Origin: Brevundimonas sp.
GTDB lineage: Bacteria; Pseudomonadota; Alphaproteobacteria; Caulobacterales; Caulobacteraceae
Assembly (NCBI RefSeq): GCF_027484365.1
Contig: NZ_JAIXTC010000026.1
Span: 86,411 to 150,410, forward strand
DNA length: 64,000 nucleotides
Direction of reading: 5' to 3'
Positions 52,956 through 62,314 of the stretch are shown here, one piece after another. A model generated the notes under the pieces. It was given only the letters and a program-made list of their open reading frames with translations. It did not search any database and was not told where the DNA came from. Position 1 is the first letter of the stretch; each line of letters opens with the position of its first letter. Made by a program: the position numbers and the translations under genes.

Positions 52956-54376
52956 CCGGCGTAACCCACACGACCGGTCATGACCCGGCCCTGACGCTGG
53001 ATGGTCACTTCCGAACCGCGTGCGCCCCGGCGGACGGCGGCGAGATCCCGCACAGGGCGGCCATCGATCTGGGTCACCACGTCGCCGGGCTGGAAGCCGT
53101 TGGCGCGGGCCGCAGTGCGGCCTCCGACATTGGTGACGATGGCTCCGCTGGCGAAGGGATCGCCGCCCAGCCGGTCGGCCAGCGCCGGGTTCAGCACCGC
53201 GATCTCGGCGCCGGCGAACGGCCCCTGCTGGATGACCTCGCCATCGCCCTTGGCGTCGCCGGGAAGGGGCTGGACGCGGGCATTGAGGGTCTGGCTGCGG
53301 CCGTCGCGCAGGACCGTGACAGCGACCGACTCGTTCGGGTTCCTGGTGCCGACGCGGAAGTTCAGACCGGCCTGGTCGTGGACCTCGGCGCCGTCGAGGG
53401 CCGTAATCACGTCGCCTTCGCGCAGGCCCGCGCGCGCGCCCGGTCCTCCCGACCAGACGTCGGTGACGATCAGGCCCTGGGGCCGGGCCATGCCGAGGGA
53501 GCGGGCGATCTCGGACGAGACCGTGTCGCCCTTCACGCCGAGCCAGGGCCGGACGACCGCCGTCTCGCCGCCGAGCGCGGAATCGACCACGCGCCGCACC
53601 ATCGAGGCCGGCACGGCGAATCCGACGCCCGCCGACGAGCCCGAGCGGGAGAAGATGGCCGTGTTGATGCCGATGACATCGCCGTCCATGTCGACCAGGG
53701 GCCCGCCGGAGTTGCCCGGATTGATGGCCGCATCGGTTTGGATGAAGGAGCCCGAGTCAGAGATGCCGGTCTCGGTGCGGTTCAGAGCCGAGATGATGCC
53801 GTTGGTCACGGTCTGGCCGACCCCGAAGGGGTTGCCGATGGCCAGGACCAGGTCGCCGACCTCCTGTTCCTCGCGGTCGTCGATGGCGAGGACGGGAAGC
53901 TGTTCGGTCACGCCCTGAAGCTGGAGCACCGCGATGTCGGAGCGTTCGTCGGCGAGGATGACCTCGGCCGGATATTCGCGGCGGTCGTTCAGGACCACCC
54001 GGATCTGCTGGGCGCCCTCGATGACGTGGTTGTTGGTCACCACGATGCCGTCGGAGCGGATGATGACGCCGGACCCTGCGGATTCCGCCACCCGCTGCTG
54101 GGGCATGCCGCCGCCGAAGAACTGGAAGAAGGGGTCGGCCTGGACCCGCTGGATCGATCGGGCGGAGATGTTGACCACGGCCGGGGCCGCCTCGCGCACC
54201 ACGGGGGCGAAGCTCTGCTTCATGGTGGAGGCGTCGGTCGGGGTCTGGCGCTCGGTCGGTTCGGCGAAGACGCCGTCCTGGGCCTTTGTGGAGTTGGCGT
54301 TGCCGCAGGCGGCCAGCGTCAGGCAGGCCATGAGGGCGATCGTCGAGGTCTTCATCGCAGTCCGGAAGTGAGCCAT
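52952..54376 (-). CDS. DegP/DegQ-type periplasmic serine protease with lipoprotein signal
   Basis: The product has 474 residues from the ATG at 54376 (AGGAG 6 nt upstream); an internal ATG at 54355 gives a tighter signal peptide. The N-terminus ends in LTLAAC, a lipobox, so the enzyme is probably lipidated at Cys24 of the long form, unusual for DegP. The trypsin-like triad is seen: His in TNNHVIEGA, Asp in ERSDIAVLQ and Ser in NPGNSGGPL. Two PDZ domains follow. Such proteases degrade misfolded envelope proteins. Confidence 0.92.
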   Translation of the reverse strand: MAHFRTAMKTSTIALMACLTLAACGNANSTKAQDGVFAEPTERQTPTDASTMKQSFAPVVREAAPAVVNISARSIQRVQADPFFQFFGGGMPQQRVAESAGSGVIIRSDGIVVTNNHVIEGAQQIRVVLNDRREYPAEVILADERSDIAVLQLQGVTEQLPVLAIDDREEQEVGDLVLAIGNPFGVGQTVTNGIISALNRTETGISDSGSFIQTDAAINPGNSGGPLVDMDGDVIGINTAIFSRSGSSAGVGFAVPASMVRRVVDSALGGETAVVRPWLGVKGDTVSSEIARSLGMARPQGLIVTDVWSGGPGARAGLREGDVITALDGAEVHDQAGLNFRVGTRNPNESVAVTVLRDGRSQTLNARVQPLPGDAKGDGEVIQQGPFAGAEIAVLNPALADRLGGDPFASGAIVTNVGGRTAARANGFQPGDVVTQIDGRPVRDLAAVRRGARGSEVTIQRQGRVMTGRVGYAG

Positions 54377-54562
54377 GTCAGGCTCCTATATCTGTCCCGC
54401 TTTCGGGCCGGATCAAGGCGTGTCAGTGGCCGCACCGGTACCTTCCGCCTTCTCACCGGGGAGCCGGCCCCTGGCGGAGCCGCGCAGGGATGTCCTGGGT
54501 GAGCCCGTCATCTCGGGTTCGCATGTCCGTGGTTAGAACGAACACCCGCCGAGGAGTGACCG

Positions 54563-56641
54563 ATGACGATCAACCGCCGCAGCCTTCTCCTCGCCGCCGG
54601 CGCCTCGGCCTTCACGCCGGTCCTCGCCCGGGCCCTGAGCATTCCCGCCGACGTGCGGACGGGGACCGTCGCCGATGTCGGACACGTCGTCATCCTCATG
54701 CAGGAGAACCGGTCGTTCGATCACTATTTCGGGGCGATGAAGGGCGTGCGGGGCTTCGGCGACCGCTTCCCGATCCCGGTCGCCGATGCGCCGGGACGCG
54801 TCGGCGGGACCTGCTGGGTCCAGGCCAATCCGAAGGGGCCGGACCGGCCGTCGCTGATCGCGCCCTTTGCGCTGAATACGGTCGAGGATTTCCGGCTGAT
54901 GCGGGTCGAGGGCACGCCGCACAGCTGGCCTGACTGTCAGGCCGCCTGGGACGAGGGGCGGATGAGCGCCTGGCCGGCGACCAAGACCGAGCATTCGATG
55001 GGCTATTTCCGGCCGGACGACATTCCGTTCCAGTACGCCCTCGCCGAGGCCTTCACCGTCTGCGATGCCTATCACTGCTCGATCCAGACGGGAACGAACT
55101 CCAATCGGCTGTTCCTGTGGACCGGGACCAACGATCCAGAGGGAACCAGGGGCGGGCCGTCGATCTCCAACTCCCATGACGCCCTGGTCAGCGAGGGCGG
55201 GCATCCGGACGGCTATCGCTGGACCACCTATCCGGAGCGGCTGCTGGAGGCGGGCGTGAGCTGGCGCATCTACCAGGACATGGCCGACAACTTCACCGAC
55301 AACCCTGTCGCCGGCTTCCAGACCTTCCGCGACAGCCACGCGGGCGTACCGGGCAGCGACCCGCGCCTGGCGGAACTGGGCCTGTCGACGCGCAGGCTCG
55401 ACGGACTGCGGGACGACGTGCTGGCGGGCGCCCTGCCCCAGGTGTCCTGGATCGTGGCCCCGGCGGCGGCGTCCGAGCACCCCGGCCCTTCCAGCCCGGC
55501 CCAGGGCGCAGACTATACGGCCCGGGTGATCGAGGCCCTGACGGCCGATCCGGCGGTGTGGGCGCGCACCGTCCTGTTCATCATGTTCGACGAGAACGAC
55601 GGCTTCTTCGACCACATGCCGCCTCCTGCGCCGCCCTCGCGCGAATCAGGCGGATCCACCGTCGACACCGCCGGCGAATACCATCTGCAGACCACAGCCA
55701 GCGAGGCGGCGACCGAGCGGCCGGAGTTCATGGGAAGACCCTATGGCCTGGGGCCGCGCGTGCCGATGTATGTCGTTTCGCCGTGGAGCCGGGGCGGCTG
55801 GGTCAGCTCGGAGGTGTTCGACCACACCTCGGTGATCCGCTTCCTGGAAACCCGGTTTGGAGTGATGGAGCCGAACATTTCGACCTGGCGGCGGGCGGTG
55901 TGCGGCGACTTGACCGGCGCCTTCGATTTCCGGACGCCGAATGCGCCCTTCCCGCCCCTGCCGGAGACCGGCGCGCTGGCGGCGCGGGCCGCCGCCTTGC
56001 CCGGCCGGACCGCCCCGACGACGCCCGCAACGATGGAGCCGCCGGTTCAGGCGACCGGGGTGCGGCGGTCCCGGCAACTGCCCTACGATCTGGCCGCCGA
56101 TGAAGGTCGGGACGGCGAGGCGATCCGCCTGACCTTCCGCAACGCCGGTCGGGCAGCGGCGGTTCTGCACGTCTATGATCGGTTGAGGCTGGAGCGGGCG
56201 CCGCGGCGCTACACGGTCGGCCCCGGCGGGAGCCTGGACGGCGTCTGGGACGCGGGCCCCTACGATCTGTGGATCCTCGGTCCGAACGGCTTCCACCGCC
56301 ATTTCGCAGGCAATGCGGAGCGGGACGAGCCGTCCCTGTCCGTCGCCGCGCCTGCAGCGACCCACGGCGACTGGGTCCTGAACTTCGCCAACGCCGGAGA
56401 CGACCGGACCATCACCGGAACAGCCGACCCCTATCAGCCCGTCGCCGCTCCATGGCGGGCGGTGCTCCCGACGGGGGAGACGACGGTGCGGCGCACGGGT
56501 CCGATCGGACAGGGATGGTATGACATCGCGATGAGCGACGGCGAAGGCTGGGTCCGGCGGATGGCCGGCAGGCTGGAACGGGGCACGGACTCGATCAGCG
56601 ACCCCGCGATGGGCGGCGCCGCCCGGATGGACCGGACCTAG
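54563..56641 (+). CDS. Tat-exported phosphocholine-preferring phospholipase C
   Basis: The product has 692 residues. A twin-arginine signal (NRRSLLLAAGASAF, residues 4-17) precedes the phosphoesterase domain with VVILMQENRSFDHYFG, WPDCQAAWDEGRM and FIMFDENDGFFDHMPPP (metal-binding Glu, Asn, Asp, His), and a C-terminal domain repeated in bacterial PlcC enzymes. It should release diacylglycerol and phosphocholine from phosphatidylcholine or sphingomyelin outside the cytoplasm. The ribosome site GGAG is good. Phosphate-starvation control is usual for the family, but no Pho box was identified. Confidence 0.93.
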   Translation: MTINRRSLLLAAGASAFTPVLARALSIPADVRTGTVADVGHVVILMQENRSFDHYFGAMKGVRGFGDRFPIPVADAPGRVGGTCWVQANPKGPDRPSLIAPFALNTVEDFRLMRVEGTPHSWPDCQAAWDEGRMSAWPATKTEHSMGYFRPDDIPFQYALAEAFTVCDAYHCSIQTGTNSNRLFLWTGTNDPEGTRGGPSISNSHDALVSEGGHPDGYRWTTYPERLLEAGVSWRIYQDMADNFTDNPVAGFQTFRDSHAGVPGSDPRLAELGLSTRRLDGLRDDVLAGALPQVSWIVAPAAASEHPGPSSPAQGADYTARVIEALTADPAVWARTVLFIMFDENDGFFDHMPPPAPPSRESGGSTVDTAGEYHLQTTASEAATERPEFMGRPYGLGPRVPMYVVSPWSRGGWVSSEVFDHTSVIRFLETRFGVMEPNISTWRRAVCGDLTGAFDFRTPNAPFPPLPETGALAARAAALPGRTAPTTPATMEPPVQATGVRRSRQLPYDLAADEGRDGEAIRLTFRNAGRAAAVLHVYDRLRLERAPRRYTVGPGGSLDGVWDAGPYDLWILGPNGFHRHFAGNAERDEPSLSVAAPAATHGDWVLNFANAGDDRTITGTADPYQPVAAPWRAVLPTGETTVRRTGPIGQGWYDIAMSDGEGWVRRMAGRLERGTDSISDPAMGGAARMDRT

Positions 56642-56652
56642 GCGTCCGGTCC
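56629..56652. terminator. Hairpin at the phospholipase C stop codon
   Basis: GGACCGGAC (56629-56637) and GTCCGGTCC (56644-56652) form a perfect 9-bp stem around a 6-nt loop that includes the stop codon. No T-run follows. Confidence 0.4.
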
Positions 56653-56663
56653 GCGGGGGTTGT

Positions 56664-57857
56664 TCAGGACAGCCGGTCGCGGAAGTCCGGGTAGTCGAAC
56701 TGGCGGACCAGTCGCAGCGCGTCCGTCTCCGAATTCCACAGGGCGATGGCCGGCAGGGGAACGCCGTTGAAGGTCGTGGTCTTGACCATCGAATAGTGGG
56801 CCTGATCGAGGAAGGCGATGCGCGTTCCCGGCGTCGGCGGCGTGGCGAAGCGGTAGTCGCCGATGATGTCCCCGGCCAGGCAGGATGGCCCGCCGAGACG
56901 GAAGGCGACGCCCCCCTCCGTCTCGCCCAGCATCGCCGGACGATAGGGGGCCTCGATGACGTCGGGCATGTGGCAGGTGGCCGAGATGTCGGTGATCGCG
57001 ACCGGCAGGCTGTTGTCGAAGGTGTCGAGCACCTCGCCCACGAGGATGCCCGCGTCGAGGGCGATGGCCTCGCCGGGTTCGATATAGACCTCGATGCCGT
57101 GGCGCTCGCCGATGGTCCTGAGGAACGCCCCCAGGCCGTCGCGGTCATAGTCGGCGCGGGTGATGTGGTGACCGCCGCCGAGGTTCAACCATTTCAAAGA
57201 GGCCAGCGCATCCGCGATCCTGGGCTCCAGCGAAGCCCAGATGCGCTGGAGCGGCTCGAATCCCTGTTCGCACAGGGCGTGGAGATGCAGGCCGTCGACG
57301 CCCTCAAGATGTTCGGGCTTCAGCTGCGACACAGGGAAGCCCAGCCGCGAGCCGAACTGGCAGGGATCGTATTTGGCGACCTCGGCCTCGGAATGTTCGG
57401 GGTTGAGCCGAAGACCGATGTCGAAGGTCTCGCCGGCCGCACGGGCTTCGGCGATCAGGTCAGCGAAGCGTGCGATCTGGGCCGGGGTGTTGAAGATCAC
57501 CGAGTCCGACAGGCGCAGGATTTCCGGCAGATCCCCGGGCTTGTAGGCGGGGGAGTAGGTGGTCAGGTGTCCCTTGTAGAACTCCCGGGCCAGCCGCGCC
57601 TCCCACAGGCCCGAGGCGCAGACCCCGTCCAGATACTCCTCGACGAGGTCGGCCAGCGACCACATCGAAAAGGCTTTCAGCGCCAGCAGGACCCGTGCGC
57701 CACCGGCCGCCCCGACGCCCTTCAGGATCGACAGGTTGCGACGCACCGCCGCCTCGTCGACGACGAAACAGGGCGACGGCACGCGGCAGAGATCGAAGCG
57801 GGCGAAGGCGCCGGGACCGCCCGCCTTCGTTTCCATGGCGCCGGAGGGCGTGTGCAT
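56664..57857 (-). CDS. nspC: Carboxynorspermidine decarboxylase
   Basis: The product has 397 residues. It is a fold-III PLP enzyme: PSPCFVVDE near the start, the PLP lysine in LLALKAFSM, and NLGGGHHITR plus IEPGEAIALDAG of the barrel, with DISATCHMPDVIE near the C-terminal Cys. It decarboxylates carboxynorspermidine or carboxyspermidine, in alphaproteobacteria chiefly to make spermidine. It lies 13 nt downstream of its partner dehydrogenase. Confidence 0.94.
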   Translation of the reverse strand: MHTPSGAMETKAGGPGAFARFDLCRVPSPCFVVDEAAVRRNLSILKGVGAAGGARVLLALKAFSMWSLADLVEEYLDGVCASGLWEARLAREFYKGHLTTYSPAYKPGDLPEILRLSDSVIFNTPAQIARFADLIAEARAAGETFDIGLRLNPEHSEAEVAKYDPCQFGSRLGFPVSQLKPEHLEGVDGLHLHALCEQGFEPLQRIWASLEPRIADALASLKWLNLGGGHHITRADYDRDGLGAFLRTIGERHGIEVYIEPGEAIALDAGILVGEVLDTFDNSLPVAITDISATCHMPDVIEAPYRPAMLGETEGGVAFRLGGPSCLAGDIIGDYRFATPPTPGTRIAFLDQAHYSMVKTTTFNGVPLPAIALWNSETDALRLVRQFDYPDFRDRLS

Positions 57858-57870
57858 CAGACTGTCCCCG

Positions 57871-59076
57871 TCAGAACGCGAGAGGCGCGTCCAGCTCCTG
57901 CACCTTCCAGGGCAGGCCGTGCTGGTTCAGCATGTCCATGAAGGGGTCGGGATCCAGCTGTTCCATGTTGAACACGCCCGCGCCCTTCCAGGCGCCCGTC
58001 AGGATCATGGCGGCGCCGATCATGGCGGGGACGCCGGTGGTGTAGCTGACCGCCTGGTTGCCGGTCTCGGCATAGGCTTCTTCATGGTCGCAGACATTGT
58101 TGACGTAGACCGTCTTCTGCACGCCGTCCTTCAGGCCGGTCGCGATCGTGCCGATATTGGTCTTGCCCCTGGTCAGCGGACCCAGGGACGACGGCTCGGG
58201 CAGCAGGGCCTTGAGGAACTCGATCGGGATGATCTCGCGGCCCTGGAACATCATCGGCTCGATCGAGGTCATGCCGATGTTCTCGAGCACCTCGAGGTGT
58301 TTGAGGTAGGAGTCGCCGAAGGTCATCCAGAAGCGGATGCGGCTGATCTCGGGATAGAATTTCGCCAGCGATTCCAGCTCCTCATGGTACATGAGGTACA
58401 TATTCTTCTCGCCGACCTGGTCGAAGTCGAACACCTGTTTGTGGGTCAGGGCCGGGCCCTCGACCCACTGGCCGTTTTCCCAGTGACGCGACGGAGCGGT
58501 CACTTCGCGCAGGTTGATCTCCGGATTGAAATTGGTCGCGAACGGCAGGCCGGTGTCGCCGCCGTTGCAGTCCAGGATGTCGAGCGTCTCGATCGAATCC
58601 AGCAGATGCTTCTTCGTCCAGGTCGTGAACACCGAGGTCACGCCGGGATCGAATCCCGACCCCAGCAGGGCCATCAGGCCGGCCTCCCTGAAGCGGTCCT
58701 GATAGGCCCACTGCCACTTGTATTCGAACTTCGCTTCCTCGCGCGGCTCGTAGTTGGCGGTGTCCATATAGTGGACCCCCGCCGCGAGGCAGGCGTCCAT
58801 GATGTTCAGGTCCTGGTACGGCAGGGCCAGATTGACCACGAGCGCGGGGTTCACGGCCTTGATCAGGGCCGTGGTCGCGGCGACGTCGTCCGCGTCAATG
58901 GCCGCCGTGTCGATGCTGACGCCGGTGCGGTCCTTCACCGAGGCGGCGATGGCGTCGCATTTGGACTTGGTCCGCGAGGCCAGTGTGATGTGCGAAAAGA
59001 TGTCGGCGTTCATCGCCATCTTGTGGACGGCGACGGAGCCAACGCCCCCCGCCCCGATTACGAGAACCCTGCTCAT
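57871..59076 (-). CDS. Carboxy(nor)spermidine dehydrogenase (saccharopine dehydrogenase family)
   Basis: The product has 401 residues from the ATG at 59076, with AGGAG 8 nt upstream; a GTG-type longer frame to 59103 is less likely. The NAD(P)-loop is VLVIGAGGVGSVAVHKMA, then ALPYQDLNIMDACLAAGVHY and SGFDPGVTSVF. It joins diaminobutyrate- or aspartate-semialdehyde with a diamine by reductive condensation, giving the substrate of NspC. Together the two replace the S-adenosylmethionine decarboxylase route to spermidine. Confidence 0.92.
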   Translation of the reverse strand: MSRVLVIGAGGVGSVAVHKMAMNADIFSHITLASRTKSKCDAIAASVKDRTGVSIDTAAIDADDVAATTALIKAVNPALVVNLALPYQDLNIMDACLAAGVHYMDTANYEPREEAKFEYKWQWAYQDRFREAGLMALLGSGFDPGVTSVFTTWTKKHLLDSIETLDILDCNGGDTGLPFATNFNPEINLREVTAPSRHWENGQWVEGPALTHKQVFDFDQVGEKNMYLMYHEELESLAKFYPEISRIRFWMTFGDSYLKHLEVLENIGMTSIEPMMFQGREIIPIEFLKALLPEPSSLGPLTRGKTNIGTIATGLKDGVQKTVYVNNVCDHEEAYAETGNQAVSYTTGVPAMIGAAMILTGAWKGAGVFNMEQLDPDPFMDMLNQHGLPWKVQELDAPLAF

Positions 59077-59207
59077 CTCATGCACTCCTGAAGTCTGCAC
59101 CACCTGAAACCCGTCACATCGACGCGTTGGGAGGGGGTCCTATACGAGGATGGCGTTTCTCGTAACCGTCTGCGGTTCTGTTTTGCGTCCTTTGCGGCCC
59201 AGAACGT

Positions 59208-60425
59208 TCAATCAGCCCTGCCGGCCCGCATCGCCGGCAGTGTATCCTCGGGTCGACCGTCGCCTGCCGGGACAGTGAGTCCGAGCAAGCGCGCCAGCAG
59301 CGGATGGACATCGACGCTGTCCATCGCGGGCAGGACGACGCCCGACGCGATGCGGGGGCCCGTCGCGATGAACAGGGCGCGCATCTCCGACGCCTGGTTG
59401 TCGTAGCCGTGGGCCCCGCCCGGACGGGTCACCGTCCGCGCACGGGTTCCGAACAGCCAGCCGGTGTCAGCCAGACAGACGATCGACGACACGCGAGGGT
59501 TCGAGCCCAGCACGAAGCGGTCGGGAATATCGGCGCGCGGCCAGCATTCGCCGTGAGGGTGACGCTTGATCAGCGCCGCCTCGACCTCGGCCTCATGGCC
59601 CGAGGCCGGGTCCAGATAGACAACGGGACCGGCGTAGACGATCTGGATCGCCGCCGGATCGATCAGGTCGTCCAGATAGGTCACGCGATCCGGCGAGGTC
59701 GCCGCCATGCCGTGATCGGCCACGATGACGAAGGTGGTCTGGTCGTAAAGGCCCCGGTCCTTCAGCCCTTGAACCAGACCGGCCAGGTCGTGGTCGACCG
59801 AGGCGACGGCAGCAGTGGTTTCGGCCGCGTCCGGGCCGTTGCGGTGGCCGGCCGTGTCCACGACGTCGAAATACAGGGTGACGAAGTCCGGCCGCAGGTT
59901 GCCCGTGCCGTCAAGCCAGGTCAGGACCTGCCACACGCGGTCCGCGCCCGTGACCGTCTGGTCGAAGGGGCGCCAGTAGGTCGGTCGAACGTTGTCGATC
60001 GCCGTCTCCGACCCCGGCCAGAACATGGTCGCGGTCAGCAGGCCCCCCTTCTCGGCCGTGACCCAGATGGGTTCGGCCTGGTTCCACCAGCCGGCCTCTT
60101 TCGACTGCATGGTAAAGCGGCCCATTCCGGGGTCGTTGAAACTGTTGCCAACGATACCGTGGTGGTCGGGATGCAGGCCGGTCACCAGCGTATAGTGGTT
60201 GGGGAAGGTCACACTGGGGAAGGACGGCTGCATCGCCGCCGTCGTTCCTTCCGCCGCCAGGGCAGACAGGGTCGGGGTCACACCACGGTCCATATAGTCC
60301 GGCCGGAAGCCGTCGATGGAGATGAGGATCGTCAACGGCCTCTTCGGGTCGGCCGGGTTCCGGGCATGCGCCGTCGTCGAAAGGCCGGTCAACAGGGCGA
60401 TGCAGGCGAACAGGACGCGAAACAT
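59208..60425 (-). CDS. Nucleotide pyrophosphatase/phosphodiesterase (NPP family)
   Basis: The product has 405 residues with a signal peptide (residues 1-21, ending AHA). Alkaline-phosphatase-superfamily metal motifs are visible: ISIDGFRPDY (Asp), PSVTFPNHYT (Thr nucleophile), DVVDTAGHRNGP, VIVADHGM and GGAHGYDN. It should hydrolyse nucleotide diphosphates or phosphodiesters in the periplasm. It is divergent from the ABC exporter genes, but separated from the polyamine genes by 131 bp. Confidence 0.93.
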   Translation of the reverse strand: MFRVLFACIALLTGLSTTAHARNPADPKRPLTILISIDGFRPDYMDRGVTPTLSALAAEGTTAAMQPSFPSVTFPNHYTLVTGLHPDHHGIVGNSFNDPGMGRFTMQSKEAGWWNQAEPIWVTAEKGGLLTATMFWPGSETAIDNVRPTYWRPFDQTVTGADRVWQVLTWLDGTGNLRPDFVTLYFDVVDTAGHRNGPDAAETTAAVASVDHDLAGLVQGLKDRGLYDQTTFVIVADHGMAATSPDRVTYLDDLIDPAAIQIVYAGPVVYLDPASGHEAEVEAALIKRHPHGECWPRADIPDRFVLGSNPRVSSIVCLADTGWLFGTRARTVTRPGGAHGYDNQASEMRALFIATGPRIASGVVLPAMDSVDVHPLLARLLGLTVPAGDGRPEDTLPAMRAGRAD

Positions 60426-60519
60426 GCAGGGCTCCGGAATATCCAGCGTTGCATAAAGTTAATCCGCAACAGCCTCGCGACGGCTTGTCGACCGCTCGCC
60501 ACAGGGCCAAGCTTGCCCC

Positions 60520-61446
60520 ATGAACGCTGTCATCGAGACCCGGAACCTGACCAAGACCTATGGGACGGTTCGCGCCCTGGATGGGCTGAGCCTGACCATT
60601 CCGCGTGGCGGGGTCTATGGCGTGCTCGGCCCCAACGGGGCCGGCAAGTCGACCCTGTTCCGAATCCTGCTGGGCCTGATCCGGCCGACCGATGGCGAGG
60701 CTACGGTCATGGGCGGACGGATCGGCGACGTCGCGGCATCCCGCCGCATGGGTTCGATGATCGAGACGCCACGCTTCCCGCCCTTCATGACGGCGCGTCA
60801 GGTGCTGGTCTGGCTGTCCGCAGCGCACGGCCTGAAACCCGATGCCGCCCGCGTCTCCGGATGGCTGGAACGCGTGGGCCTGACCGAGGCCGCCGATCGC
60901 AAGGTGCGGGGCTTTTCCGTCGGCATGCTGCAGCGGCTCGGCGTCGCCGCCGCCCTTATCACCGAGCCGGAGCTCGTCATCCTCGATGAACCGACCAGCG
61001 GCATGGATCCGCCCGGCATCCAGGAAATGCGCGCCCTGATCCGCTCCCTGTCCGAGAAGGACGGCATCACCGTGGTCCTCGCCAGCCACCAGTTGCTGGA
61101 GGTCCAGCGCGTCTGCGACCGCGTCGCAATCATGAACCGCGGCAAGCTGGTGCGCGAAGGCCTGGTCTCGGAACTGACTGCATCGGGCGAGCGGCTGCGT
61201 CTGTCGGTGACCCCGATCTCGAAGACGCTGGAGATCGTGTCCGGCCTGCCCGGCGCCTCGGCCCTGCTGGAAGGCGACGCCGTCATGGCCACCCTGCCCC
61301 GCACCGACGTGCCCGGTCTGATGCGCGCCCTGGTCCAGGGCGGCGTCGATATCGACGAGGCCCGCTGGATCGGCGCCGATCTGGAGAGCGTCTTCATGAG
61401 CGAGACCGGCTCCGTGCAACACCCGGAGACGATCCATGCTGGCTGA
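60520..61446 (+). CDS. ABC transporter ATP-binding protein
   Basis: The product has 308 residues. Walker A is GPNGAGKST (about residue 38-46), the signature region is VRGFSVGMLQRLGVAAALI, Walker B is ELVILDEPTSGMD and the switch His is in LASHQLLE. The C-terminal region is DrrA/CcmA-like. It forms an ABC-2 type exporter with the permease gene, which overlaps it by 11 nt. The substrate is not evident. Confidence 0.95.
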   Translation: MNAVIETRNLTKTYGTVRALDGLSLTIPRGGVYGVLGPNGAGKSTLFRILLGLIRPTDGEATVMGGRIGDVAASRRMGSMIETPRFPPFMTARQVLVWLSAAHGLKPDAARVSGWLERVGLTEAADRKVRGFSVGMLQRLGVAAALITEPELVILDEPTSGMDPPGIQEMRALIRSLSEKDGITVVLASHQLLEVQRVCDRVAIMNRGKLVREGLVSELTASGERLRLSVTPISKTLEIVSGLPGASALLEGDAVMATLPRTDVPGLMRALVQGGVDIDEARWIGADLESVFMSETGSVQHPETIHAG

Positions 61447-62311
61447 TTCCGTCCTCTCCGAATTCTACCGCCTGATGCGGAACCGCATGGCGGTGTTCTG
61501 GTCCGTGCTGTTTGTGCCGCTGCTGTTCGTGGCGGGCGGCATCATCTTCCACCTCGCGACCAAGTCGCGCATGGAAGAGATGACGGGGGACCTGTCGGCC
61601 ACCGGCATCGCGGCGACGGCCCAGGCCAAGTCCGTCGAGGACCTGGGGCAGGACCTCCTGAAGATCGCCGGCATCGTCGCGAACGGGGCGATCCTGGTCT
61701 TCATGCTGATCGGAGCCTCGACCCTCTATGCCGGGGACTACCGCTGGGAGACCTGGCGGCTGACGAGCGCCCGCAACAGCCGGATCAATCTGATCCTCGG
61801 CAAGGTCGGCGTCTTCAAGATCCTGACCCTGATTGCGATCGCGATCTTCATCGTCGCAGGCCTGATCTTCTCGATCTCGGGTGCCGTGATCAACGGCTCG
61901 AGCCTGGCCTTCACCTTCGACGGCAGCGACGCGGGCTCGTTCATTCTCACCCTGCTGCTCGGCTACGTCCGGATCATTCAGTATGCGATGATCGCCCTGT
62001 TGGCGGCGGTCATGACGCGATCCCTGCTGGCCGCCCTGTTCGTGCCGGTGGTTCTGGGCTTCGCCCAGACCCTGCTGGGCGGACCGGGTCTGGCCCTGCT
62101 CGGCTGGGAGCCGACGGGCTGGCCTGCGCAGCTGCTTCTGCCGGGCCTGGCCTTCGACACCCTGAAGGCCGTCGTCGGTCCGGACGGAGCCCCTGCAGGC
62201 ATGCCCGACGGCCTGGCGATCAAGGCCCTGATCAGCCTCACCCTGTGGACACTGGCCCCGCTCGCGGGCGCCGTCGCCTGGTTCAACCGGCAGGACCTGT
62301 CGAAGGAATAG
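61436..62311 (+). CDS. ABC-2 type permease
   Basis: The product has 291 residues with about six membrane helices (LFVPLLFVAGGIIFHLA, GAILVFMLIGASTLYAG, ILTLIAIAIFIVAGLIFSIS and others). The beginning MLADSVLSEFYRLMRNRMAVF resembles ABC-2/NosY-type subunits. It works with the ATPase upstream. The start codon overlaps the ATPase gene by 11 nt. Confidence 0.93.
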   Translation: MLADSVLSEFYRLMRNRMAVFWSVLFVPLLFVAGGIIFHLATKSRMEEMTGDLSATGIAATAQAKSVEDLGQDLLKIAGIVANGAILVFMLIGASTLYAGDYRWETWRLTSARNSRINLILGKVGVFKILTLIAIAIFIVAGLIFSISGAVINGSSLAFTFDGSDAGSFILTLLLGYVRIIQYAMIALLAAVMTRSLLAALFVPVVLGFAQTLLGGPGLALLGWEPTGWPAQLLLPGLAFDTLKAVVGPDGAPAGMPDGLAIKALISLTLWTLAPLAGAVAWFNRQDLSKE

Positions 62312-62314
62312 GCG

